Shown: positions 22,061 to 32,414 of the stretch, piece by piece
How the letters are laid out: each line of letters opens with the position of its first letter
How positions within the stretch are numbered: the stretch's first letter is position 1
The notes under the pieces: generated by a model
What the model was told of the DNA's origin: nothing
Databases searched by the model: none
The model's input: the letters and a program-made list of their open reading frames with translations, nothing else
NCBI GenBank assembly: GCA_950295325.1
Contig: OX485809.1
Coordinates: 18,970,001-19,034,000 of the forward strand
Direction of reading: 5' to 3'
From: Polytrichum commune
Lineage: Eukaryota; Streptophyta; Polytrichopsida; Polytrichales; Polytrichaceae
DNA length: 64,000 bases
Program-made: the position numbers and the translations under genes

Positions 22061-24095
22061 GCGCCATAATAGGACCATTTCACCAGGAACGATACTTGCC
22101 ATAAACAAAAATCAATCACTATAAGGATCCAGACAGTGCAATCCACATAAAATTGGCTCCACTAATGGGTTTATGGCTTGGAATTTAGTGTTTAGGGTAT
22201 AAAAGGTCCATTGCAATAGGATCTGTACCTGCACGAAATAAACATCCAGAACACTACAAGGGTCCAAGCAGCGCAACCCACATCTGAGATGCAAAAAGAG
22301 TCCCTTGGTGGAGGGGTGTCCCCTTAAGTACTGATCGTTTCCCTTGGATCCGTTTTCCAACATAGGATACTAGCCACCATCTACGTCCTATAAATAAAAA
22401 CCTAACATTACTACATTCCGTGTGCCAGCCTTACAATGGAATGTGTATTCATAGTGGACAACATGCATAGACGATGAGTCCACATAATGACAAAGCAAAA
22501 GGCATCTACGTATTTATGGTGGACAACAAAGAAAATAGGCTAATAATATATGAGCATTGAACATTGTTGAGGGGTGGTTTATAATATTGAAGTACCTAAT
22601 ATTGAGAGGTCATTGTAGAACTAGGAGACAGAAAATTATAGTGTCGTGTGAAACATCAACCACAACAACAACAATAGTACATGGAGTATAAAAATACGTG
22701 TCATTCAAAATTAAACTAGCATCTATTTTATTGTTTTGCATACGATGTAATGATATTCACTCCAATATCATGTTATCTCCTCTCATCTAGCATTTAAACT
22801 AGTAATTACATTTGCCACCACCCTACCATCCAACCCGTTTAATTTACCCACTTTTACACACCTATACATAATTATACTAATACGTACACAAACTTTGAGC
22901 GCCTAGATGCCATGAAAATAGCACATCTATTGTCATAGGCACTATGGGTTGCTTTAAAATCAATATTCTCAATTTCCTCTCTTAACTTTAGGGCCCCCTT
23001 CAATACATCAACATTTATTTCAAAAAAAATAATACTAGCATTCTTAATGTACTATACGTGAGACAAAAAACAATTTTTAGTACCCCATGTACATTATCTA
23101 CAATATTGACTCAAACAATAGCAGTTGTTGTTCTAAGTAACATTATGAGCCCAACAAACCATAATGGAGAGAAGGGGAGGGTAGGGTATCCAAATATTAT
23201 AAAGGCAAGCAATTTTAAGTTGGTGACAGAAGGGGGATACTCTCATTAGTTCATACGTGGTACCCTAAATCCTAAACCCTAAACCCTAAACCCTAAACAC
23301 TATACCCTATACCCTATACCCTATACCCTATAACCGCCCACCCCTGAACAAACACAACGACATACGGTACGCATGGTTAACTGAATAACTCCCAATACAT
23401 GTGTAGCCTTAAGTGGAAGTAATTCAAAACTATATGACTACCTTTAAATTTTGTAAAATAAAACCATAAACATTTCAAATGTGAAGCAAATTTAGGGGTA
23501 ACCTTACCTTTCATTTTTTTAAATCTTTCTTTGGCTTTAAACCATTTGCTTTAAACATATACTTTTGATGAAAGGTTTTGAAGATCGTATATTGGTATTC
23601 TATAATCGAGTCCTAAACACAACTCACCACCGAAAGAAAACTCCAAATATAAACAAGTTTGCTACTACTTATAAGCGATAATACAAGCTGAGGCCTATGT
23701 GTGGAAGGATTGGATGGATCCGAAAGGTTGTTTAATGTACAAGAGGGATGTACATTCAACACATACCCATGCATTTTGTTTTAATACAAGCTTAGACCTA
23801 TGTGTGGAGGGATTGAATTAATCCGTAATGTTGTTTAAGGTATTACAAGCATATGAATTCTCCCCATATCTCGATGTTTCGGTTTTGTTAATTGCGTTTC
23901 ACAACTTATTGCGATAATTGAGGGATTCACAAGTATTTCTTGGCAAAGTTTTATGAGAATTTGTGGCCAATTGGTATATTGCCCCAATTGCATTTGAATC
24001 CCACCTTTGAGAAGAAAAAGAATTCTTATACTGAAGTTAATCAACAAGACATCCTTTTATTGAATATTATTACTATTCTCGAAATATAGAGTCCC
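22061..24095. other. non-coding spacer of copy 2
   Basis: About 2 kb of AT-rich DNA without a supported gene. It contains the telomere-like run at 23261-23333 and a locally duplicated phrase, CTATGTGTGGA-GGATTG-A-TGGATCCG / ATTAATCCG (about 23697 and 23800). Confidence 0.5.
23261..23333. repeat. interstitial telomere-like repeat, CCCTAAA changing to CCCTATA
   Basis: Four or five CCCTAAA units are followed by about five CCCTATA units. It occupies the same relative place (between the two palindrome clusters) as the run at 10198 in copy 1. Confidence 0.92.
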
Positions 24096-24103
24096 CTCCA
24101 TAG

Positions 24104-25048
24104 CTCGGGGGGTGCACTGTACTAAACATGTACGAGTTATACGTGAGTGCACAGGAGGGGTATTGATTTGGACCTTGCCGTATTGCATATACATATGGTA
24201 TACATGTTATAATTTATAGTTACGTACATATATGGAAGGCCTTTAAAAAGTATAGAATAATTGTACTTGTATGGTATTGTTACTATACTATATATCATAA
24301 GTGTTCATATTGGATAAGTTTTCATAAGGTTTGGTTTGTTGGGAGAGTTTATAGGATGCGGAGGAAGTTTGGTAATCGTTGGGTGGAGTATAGGGATCCA
24401 TTTGACTTGATGGACCGTCCATCAAACGTGGAGATTGGTTTATGTTGGTATCAAAAGGGGCTAACAACAAGTGGACATATGATCTTATTGATCATTCCAT
24501 GGTAGACTTCGAGACAATAATTGCATTTGTATACTTATGTTAATGACTCTCGGGGGGGGGGGGGCAGTCATTGGTTGGAGTAGCAATATACGTGCAAACA
24601 AATGATAGGGTATTTTAAAAACATGGGGGCAAAAAATTATAAATGGACTTAAGAGTAATATAGGGTATCAAAAATGGCACTGGACATCTTTAAAGTAGTA
24701 TAGGGTATGGAATAATTGGTAATTTGGAATTATAAGTAATGCAAGCCATTTTTCTATTAACCCAAAGTAGAAATTTATATAATGATAGCATGTGAAAAAA
24801 AATAAGAGAATTGAAAGTAATACCCCCCTATATCCTTATTTTTTTAACACACTGCCCCCCCGAGTAATGACTAATATATATGAATGGATGTTTTTTTGTG
24901 TATACATATTGTTGCTTGTATATTTATTGTTGCAATTGTATGTGTATTACTTCATTTCACAAAAAATCACTTGTATATATTAGGGGGTTTTTAGAGTATG
25001 CAGTGAACGCACGTGATTCTAGGTTTTAATGAAAGGTGCTCCCCCACT
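24104..25048. mobile_element. outer MITE-like element, CTCGGGGGG end, 8-bp duplication
   Basis: Starts CTCGGGGGGTGCACT and ends GTGCTCCCCCACT. Both sides carry CTCCATAG (24096-24103, 25049-25056), an 8-bp duplication of hAT size. It has no transposase. The element at 24549-24864 is inserted in it. Confidence 0.7.
24549..24864. mobile_element. inner MITE of the same family, nested
   Basis: Begins CTCGGGGGGGGGGGGCAGT, ends ACTGCCCCCCCGAG, and is flanked by TAATGACT on both sides (24541-24548, 24865-24872). 316 bp, non-coding, 8-bp duplication. Same terminal motif as 24104-25048 and 56731-57057. Confidence 0.85.
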
Positions 25049-25056
25049 CTCCATAG

Positions 25057-26840
25057 AGGCCACACTAGAAATTGTAGTTAGTTTCTCTCATTGTTTGGAG
25101 TTCCAAAATGATATTATTATTATTATTGATGTCATTTAATTGTTGACAATGACATAATAATTTACTCAACCTCACACCCTAATATAATTTCCTAAAATAA
25201 TGAATACTTTCTAGAGCTCGTATGAATATTTCACTCATTATCAAAAGTCAAGAGAAGAGGCAACGAGATGGCTCATTTTATATTTAGAGTGATATTTAGT
25301 GTGACTTTTAACTTGCCTTAGCATAAACATAAGATGTTATTATGACATAATATGATAATAAAATCACCAAACTAAGTATAAATTAAACCCCTATTTCAAT
25401 ACCAAATATAGACCAGTAGGGTGATGCCACGTAAGGGTATAGGCCGGCGATTGGGCGCGACGTTTGGGGTAGGGACACGTGGAGGCACGCCATTGTTTTA
25501 GGGTTCCAAGTACTCCAGCACCCTTTCGCCCTCGCTCTTCGTGCTTTTCCTTCCTTCTCTATCATCTCTTCCTTCCGTTCCTTCTACTGTTGCTCTTGCT
25601 TCTCTTGCTTTAGGGTTATAGGGTTTCAAAGTACACCAGCTCCCTTTTGCCCTCCTCTTCGTGCTTTTGCTTCCTTCTCTTGCAACTCTTGTTTATCTTG
25701 TTTCTCTTGTTTCTCTTGCTCATCTGCTCTTGCTTCTCTTGCTCATTTGCTCATCTTCTCTTGCTCATCTGCTCTTGCTCATCTTCTCTTGCTCATCTAC
25801 TCTTCTTCTCTTGCTCATCTTCTCTTGCTCAACTTCTCATCTTCTCTTGCTCATCTGCTCATCTTCTTTTGCTTCTTTTGCTTCTCTTCACTTTCTTCTC
25901 TTGTTTCTCTTGCTTCTTACCCTTATCTTCACTTTCTTCTCTCTCTTCTCTTGCTTCCCTTGCTGGTCTTGCTTCTCTTTCCTCACAATGCAAAACTCAT
26001 TCTTATTGGTCAATTGCTGACGCGCGTCAGAGCTAGAGTAAGTTCTCCTTGTTTGCTGCTCATTTGCTTATTAGCTCATTAGCTCATTAGTAAGTTTTGC
26101 TTGCTGCTTGCTTGCTTGCTGCTCATTAGATCATTAGGATGCTCATTGTTGCTTGCTACTGCTCATTAGGTTGTTTTCAGTTGTTGATCTCAGTTGTTGC
26201 AAGGGTAATTAGTGTTTCAGATGTTGCTCATTAGGGTTTCAGTTGTAGCTTCACCATGTAGTTCATTATATTTTTTGCATACAAATCAATAGTTTCCTTT
26301 CACTTGTGTTGCATGAATCTGATTTATGAGCAACTTTTTTGAGTAGTTCTCAATGTTGAATCATGCATGTGCACATTGAATTACTAGAGGTTTCTGACCT
26401 CAATTTTATTGTTCATTTGCAGTTGGTATTAGCTGCAGCAGGAGCAGCTAGTTGTGGTTTAGGAGCAAACACTCTAGAAAGGTAAGTTTTTTAGAACATT
26501 GCAATTGCATTTTGTATGATTGCAATTTTGGGTTGTTGTGGTTTAGGGCTTAAGGTTAGCATGACAGAATGTGAGATTCCAGTTTCAAGGAATTCTGAAT
26601 TTGTTTAGTACTTTGTCTATGGCTACATTCTAAGAATCATTTAGTTATGGACATGTCAGTGTTCTGAAAGTGCCTTATGTTGTCAATCTGCAGTGCAGTG
26701 TTTGCTATTGCAGTGAAGTAAAATTGCATTCTTATTTGGAGGGCAAAACCATATTGGACGACAAGGTAAAGTCCCGAAAAACACGGAGCATTAATGAAAA
26801 CATTGGAATACGCAAACATTACAATAGCCTTTATAATCCT
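25057..26840 (+). promoter_or_regulatory. probable promoter and spliced leader of the ParB/MTase-like gene
   Basis: After ~440 bp of AT-rich DNA comes a long pyrimidine-rich tract (about 25500-26000, TTCTCTTGCTCATCTGC units) typical of a leader, with a partly duplicated opening (TAGGGTT...AAGTAC.CCAGC.CCCTTT at 25499 and 25612). Splice signals suggest leader exons ending at 26037 (then GTAAGT), at 26423-26481 (TTTGCAG before, GTAAGT after) and at 26694-26765 (CTGCAG before, GTAAAG after). The last leader intron would run to 27633 and contain palindrome cluster P4. A further palindrome, CTGACGCGCGTCAG, is at 26017-26030. The long frames here are low-complexity shadows. Confidence 0.45.
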
Positions 26841-27310
26841 CAAAGTTTACGGACGCGCGTCCGTAAACTTTGTGGATCTTTGTGTAGGTGAGAGACAAGC
26901 CTCTCAAACAACATATTACGCAAACGAAGCCAAATATTGTAATATTAGGCATATTAAAATAGCCTTTATAATACTCAAAGTTTACGGACGCGCGTCCGTA
27001 AACTTTGTGGATCTTTGTGTAGGTGAGAAACAAGACTCTCAAACCGCATATTACGCAAACGAAGCCAAATATTGTAATATTAGGCATATTAAAATAACCT
27101 TTATAATACTCAAAGTTTACGGACGCGCGTCCGTAAACTTTGTGGATCTTTGGGTAGGTGAGAGACAAGCCTCTCAAACAATATATTACGCAAACGAAGC
27201 CAAATATTGTAATATTAGGCATATTAAAATAGCCTTTATAATACTCAAAGTTTACGGACGCGCGTCCGTAAACTTTGTGGATCTTTGTGTAGGTGAGAAA
27301 CAAGACTCTC
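26821..27310. repeat. 135-bp tandem array carrying the palindrome
   Basis: Four units with palindromes at 26841, 26976, 27111 and 27246, exactly 135 bp apart and almost identical, ending in a partial unit. In this array the palindrome is extended to 32 bp by CAAAG/CTTTG arms. A shorter repeat (AGGTGAGAAACAAGACTCTC / AGGTGTGAAACAAGACTCTC) follows to about 27375. Confidence 0.95.
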
Positions 27311-27580
27311 AAAAATATATGTAGGTGAGAAACAAGACTCTCAAAAAATGTAGGTGTGAAACAAGACTCTCAAAAAAATATTAACCGTAACTTGAATACA
27401 TTGATATTTACCACCATACTATCTTTGCGAAGTTTACGGACGCGCGTCCGTAACTTATAGAGATATTTGAGTATATAATATACGCGTTATGCGTATTTGG
27501 AAGAAATGTATCTTTTCATTTGGATCCAAAAATATAATTGAGACAATTTGGAAAACTTTACGAACGCGCGTTCGTAAAGT
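26841..27580. repeat. palindrome cluster P4 (6 copies)
   Basis: Five GGAC-type copies (26841, 26976, 27111, 27246, 27432) and one GAAC-type copy nearest the gene (27555-27580, ACTTTACG arms). The last is 54 bp above the ATG at 27634 and 49 bp above the TTTGCAG acceptor. Gene-proximal GAAC and distal GGAC is also the order in P3. Confidence 0.93.
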
Positions 27581-27633
27581 ATGATCTATATCTTTTGCCA
27601 AGAATTCTAACTTATCTATCTTATCATTTGCAG

Positions 27634-30600
27634 ATGGCATCTAAAAAGAGACATGCAATTGAGATGTTCGCAGAAGCTCTCATTCCTCCGCTACCAGAAG
27701 CCATCAAAGACATAAGTCCCAACGACCATTACAAGCCACAAGATGAAATTGTGGATAATTGGACAGTATTGGTAGAAAAGGACGAGAAAGAAATATTTGT
27801 GCTTAGATTTGCATATCAAATGAAGACGGACATAGATGAAGCTGAGAAGTGGATAAAGCTTAAATCGTGGACAGTAGAGTGTGCAGTGGCACAAGGGGAT
27901 TATGTAGTAATAGACCTTGAGAAGAAAGAAGATCGGGTCACTTTCATTTTGCACGAATCCTACCACCCCTTCAACAAAAATGACTGTGAGAATGCTAGTA
28001 CAGATGCGGCTTGCTTCAATCTCCAGACGGAGTTCCAAGACTATGCATGCAATGCACCTTGGACGGGTAAGCGGCTTGGACGACTCTTGAACAATGTAAC
28101 AAGAGTAATGGAGCCTTGCTAGAGGCCAGAAAGGGGAAAGATAAGAAAAAACAAGTCGTTCCTGAACGACCTAAGCGTGTGCCTAAACCAGTGCCGGAAT
28201 CCTCAAGGCCCTCGCAGAGTGGTGCATCAAGAGGGAGCAGACAGGCGAGTAAACGCTCTCACTCGCAGATGGACTCTGGACTAACAGAGGGTCCGGATGT
28301 CAGCTCTACACTGACTGTCGCTCCACTCCTCAAAAAGGGTCAACGCCCTGACGCCGAACTCTCAACAAAAATATTCCAAGAGTTCGATGAGAAGACGAAG
28401 GGATGCTGGCCCCTTGGCAGGTATTTTACTTTCGAAGTAGACGTCTACAAATGCCACAAGGGCACCGAAAGTATGAATACCAGAGCAAAAGAAGAAAGCG
28501 GTGTATGGTGGCAAATGAACAACATCATGAACAACCCCAAGTTTGACAGGCAAACCATTTGTGTGACACCAAAGGATCCTATCGTTGAAGTCAACGAAAA
28601 AAATTGGCCGATTCTCAAGAATGGAGAGTTCTACATTGTCGACGGCCAACATAGTGTAATGGCTGCAAAAGCTCTCCTTGAAGACGACGAGTGGAAAAGC
28701 CCATTAAAGGAGAAAATCCGATATTGGAAGGCATTCGTCGTGCATTCCAAGGACTCGAACCAACTCATAGCAATATCTGCCTTCATGAACCAGGGGAATA
28801 AAGTGAGGCAGTTCGAGGCTTCATGGGCAGCCAACATCGTGGCTGGGAGGACCTTGTGGGTGGAGCACGAATGTCCCCCAAAAGAAAGAGATAATGCTGT
28901 CGTGAAGAACCCAAAATGGCAGGTATGTTACTCAAATAGATTTACGGACGTGCGTCCGTAAATGTGGCCCTTCTCCTCCCACTGCTTCAAATATTTGAAT
29001 TTAATTTGTACTGAATTCAATGTTCTGATTTCTTGCAATTCGCGCCTCTTGCAGACATTCAGCAATGCCATATTGACAAAGTTCTCGAGTATAGACATGA
29101 AGACAAGCGGCATGAAAACAGTGCATGAATTAAAAGGCGAACTCAAGCTCATCACTGCAACAGAAGAGACGTGGTCAATATGGTTGCGACTTTTCGATGC
29201 CCACAACAACGGCGACCTTGTCAATCCAGATACGGAGAACACCTACAAGAGCGACTCAAAAGTTAAGGTACCACCAATCCTGCGAGAGTTCTTTCGTCCC
29301 CTCCAAGGATTGATGGACTCGGAGCTGTACAGGGCAGCAGAACACATTCTTCTAGAAACTCCTAGAAGAACTCTGCCCTATCCCAAAATCTTTCTGAAGC
29401 GGCCAAAGCACATGAAGCCATCCACGTACCACATTAAGGAATGGTGCGATTACAGAAAGAAGAAGACCATGGCTGTAAGGGAGATTAGCAAATTGCTACC
29501 CACCCACAACCTCATTAATAGTGATGGTGAGATCGTGTGGGAGAATTGGAGGAAGCTGAAGGGTGAATACCACATCAATGGCGTCTCAATGCGAGCTTTG
29601 ATAAGAGGGGCATCATCCTTCCTTGCCCAACGATCCAGAAGGAACGAAAAGAAGGGATCCATCGACGAGAGGGAGGCAGGGTTGTATGTTCACTTTCTCG
29701 ATAGGAAAAAGAACGCGAAATTTGGAGGGTTTGCAAGATTTTGCACGGTCGCAAAGGGCATGAAGTTCGGCGCATGGGACACCCATGCTTCAAGAGCCTC
29801 TGTGAGAGATGACCCCAGGGGTTGCCCTTTCGCCATTTTTGATTTTCGTGCAATTCCCGGAGCATGGAAGCAAGACGTTGCGGGAGCACCCTTCTACGAG
29901 CCCTTCTTAAAAGCCTTCAAGAGCTATCGCTCGCCTGCCCTCTTCGAGCCTCATGTGTGGTTATGGATTGTAGAGCAAGAGAGGTCCACATCCATTGTCC
30001 ATCTGTACACATCAACGATGGACCTCGAATACGATATGTACCACAGCACCTACATCCCAGCGAAGACAGAAGGGATCACTTTCATTCAAGAGGCAAGGGG
30101 GGTGAAGCAAGTGGGAGCTGTGCAGCTTTATTTCTTAACACGCAAGTCTTCCCCAACTGGGCGATTGCCCATTAAACCACACGAGGTGTTCAGGAAAGTC
30201 TATTCGTTGCCGCCACCACATCCCAAGGAGCTTGTTGAGGAGACAATGCATGCAATCTATCCGGCGTTCGAGCTCCGGATGGACTTTTATATAGGGGTCT
30301 TGAAGGCTTTAACTGTCATGAGTGAGACAGTTTACAACGTCTTCGGAGGCACGAAGTTTATGTATGCAGCACTGGTGAGTATTTGTTTGTCTTTCAACCC
30401 ACCTATCTTTTGCATAGTTATTTTACGGACGCGCGTCCGTAAAAACCCAGTATCAGGTGCATGTGAATTTTATGACCGTGCGTCCGTAAAATTGTCCAAC
30501 TTTTGAGTGGTGGTTTTACGGACGCGCGTCCGTATAACGTGTTGACATCTAGCCTCATTTATATGCAATCACCACTATTGTTCTTATCTAATTTTCTTGT

Positions 30601-32041
30601 TATGGTCCAGATGCTTGGCTTGCAGGTGAATTCTTTTGTGCAGGATTCCGACTACGATGACGCCCATACTCACAGGGTAATGGCCTCCAAAATGGATATC
30701 CAGGACATCATGGACGTCCTTACACCCCATCCTGTTGTGCCTCTTTCTTCTAGAGAAGAGGCAATGCCCGGAATGGAGACAGACCCTGAAGAGGACCAAG
30801 ATCCCAGTTCCCCAAGAACGCAACCCTCCACACAGGAGCCTTTACACGGCCTTGTTCGCGACCCAATTAATCCAAGTGCTTTCCTGCTGGGAACAGACGA
30901 CACGGATGCGCAGGAGGCACGCGTGAACTTCACTCCGATAAGGGTCCCTCATACCCCTGTTCTCTCACCTTTTGGGACTCCCACCTCTCGAGTTGGATTT
31001 CCCTCAACTGCGGGTCCATCTCGTGCTCCAGGAGTTATGGCCGAGAAGGATGTGGACCTTGCGGCAGAAGGCGGATGCACCGCTTCATCTGGAGGGGGAT
31101 CTCAACATTCAGATCTACCCCCTATGGAGGGGAGGGATGTGCTGGAGTTGATATTGAGGCCTGATATCTCTCTATATCGTGAGAGTCGACGAAAGAGGAA
31201 CAAGACGCCATACAACGAATACCCTGAAGGCGCGGTCTTGGAGCTCTCCGATGAAGACGAGGATGAGATTAGGATTCACAATGCCATCTCTGCCTTGCCT
31301 ACGGAACCTGGCAAGGTGAAGAAAGAGCCGATGTCAGTGTCCGAATTGGACGAGAAGATGGAGAGGCGAATGAAAGAAGAGCTTGACCAACGGCTTCGAG
31401 AAGCTAACGAGGAGCACGCCAAAAAGATGGCCGCCATCCAAGCTGAGATGGAGCAAGCTAGGTTGGAGTCTGCTCGAAGGCACGCCGATCTCATGGCCCA
31501 AAATCAACAGTTCTTGGCCCAAAGTCAACAATTTATGAGCCTGATGCAGAGCTTGCAGGCAAGACCCCCTGTAGTCTATACAGCTCCCGATGCCGTCATG
31601 TCTATGCCCCCCACTCTCATGCGGCCTCCGTCTAGTAGCCATGCGGTGTATATACCCGAGCATGCTTATCCAGCCCCCGCGTTGATTGTCCCGCCCTCTC
31701 CCCTTGTTGTCGCCACTCCAGAGGAGCCCTCCTCTCATCCTACAGGAGTGGAGGAGATACCGGCACGTGACATGGCGGGTGCCGCCGAGACAGATGTCAA
31801 TGAAGGCAATGCCCCCATCGGCGATGAAGATGTACATATGCGGGGCAGCCAAGACTCCACAGATGAGGATCAGCCTTACGTGGATACTCAAGGGTCGCAA
31901 GCGGCTGGAGACACCTTGTTGGTGGTCGAAGATCTGGACAATTTTGCGGACGCGCGTCCGGATCCTGTGCCCATGACGGGGCCAGGTGAGGGAGGCACTG
32001 CTGGCGCGGACCTCGCCCTTGAAGAGGTAATCAACCTTTGA
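27634..32041 (+). CDS. large ParB/DGQHR-like protein fused to a degenerate DNA-methyltransferase-like region; one frameshift
   Basis: Three exons: 27634-28922, 29055-30374, 30611-32041, with GT-AG introns and matching phases; about 1345 residues. A one-base loss near 28105 breaks exon 1, judged by alignment with copy 1. N-terminal domain (1-150), Lys/Pro-rich linker, then a CWPLGRYFTF domain. Around residue 333 is FYIVDGQHSVMAAKALL, close to the ParB/DGQHR motif, followed by ISAFMNQGNKVR. Exon 2 ends and exon 3 starts with ETVYNVFGGTKFMYAAL then MLGLQVNSFVQDSDY (about residue 850), which resembles the FxGxG motif I and following acidic motif of beta-class DNA adenine methyltransferases. FAIFDFRAIPG upstream sits where DPPY would be, so the catalytic motif looks lost. 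The C-terminus has a coiled coil (31330-31560) and acidic tail. ParB-methyltransferase fusions are known from phages and bacteria; the assignment here is inference. Confidence 0.65.
28941..28962. repeat. palindrome in first coding intron
   Basis: TTACGGACGTGCGTCCGTAA with one central CpG decayed, 18 bp after the donor of the intron 28923-29054. Confidence 0.9.
30421..30537. repeat. three palindromes in second coding intron
   Basis: Near-perfect copies at 30421-30444 and 30514-30537 and a decayed copy at about 30468-30491, all inside the intron 30375-30610, starting about 46 bp after the donor. Confidence 0.9.
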
Positions 32042-32077
32042 GCATGCCTCCCACGTTACGGACGCGCGTCCAAAACT
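31942..32077. repeat. palindromes in last exon and just after the stop
   Basis: GCGGACGCGCGTCCGG at 31945-31960 lies inside the coding exon and is read in frame as ADARPD. A one-sided copy (TTACGGACGCGCGTCCAAAA) begins at 32055, 14 bp after the stop codon. Confidence 0.85.
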
Positions 32078-32414
32078 TCCTTGTCTGCCTCCTTCGTGGC
32101 GTGTGTATATTATCGAGTTCAATCCTCGACTTCGCCCGGCGGGTGGATACAATTTTGTTAGCATAGATTCCATTAACTTCAACAGATATTTTTTGCGACA
32201 ATGTATATTATTCACCAAATGTATATCACCAATTACATTAATACCAATTTTTCAACTGGATGGTTCGGATTATTTTTGGCCTTATAATTTGTGTTGAGTT
32301 TATCCATGCTTGTCAATTGGTTTTCTTGAGTAGTACCATTTACCTAGATAGAATGTTCCATCACAGGGTCCGTCGGAGATATGTCGCAACCCCGCGGGAA
32401 AACCAAGCGCGCCC

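Noticed and set aside
23261-23333. A true chromosome end or telomere-healing scar
   Set aside because: Only a few units, flanked by unique DNA on both sides, and similar short runs occur at two other sites.
25647-26082. Leu/Ser-rich frames in three phases, like membrane proteins
   Set aside because: They translate a TTCTCTTGCTCATC pyrimidine repeat; all three frames are open for the same reason. It is better read as leader DNA.
21580-27310. Regularly spaced palindromes resembling a CRISPR array
   Set aside because: The DNA between repeats is itself nearly identical in each unit, no cas gene is present and the genome is eukaryotic. These are tandem repeats.
26791-27324. Long open frames on both strands across the 135-bp array
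   Set aside because: 135 is a multiple of three, so any stop-free unit repeats into a long frame; both strands give the same palindrome-derived peptide (VYGRASVNF). Artefact.
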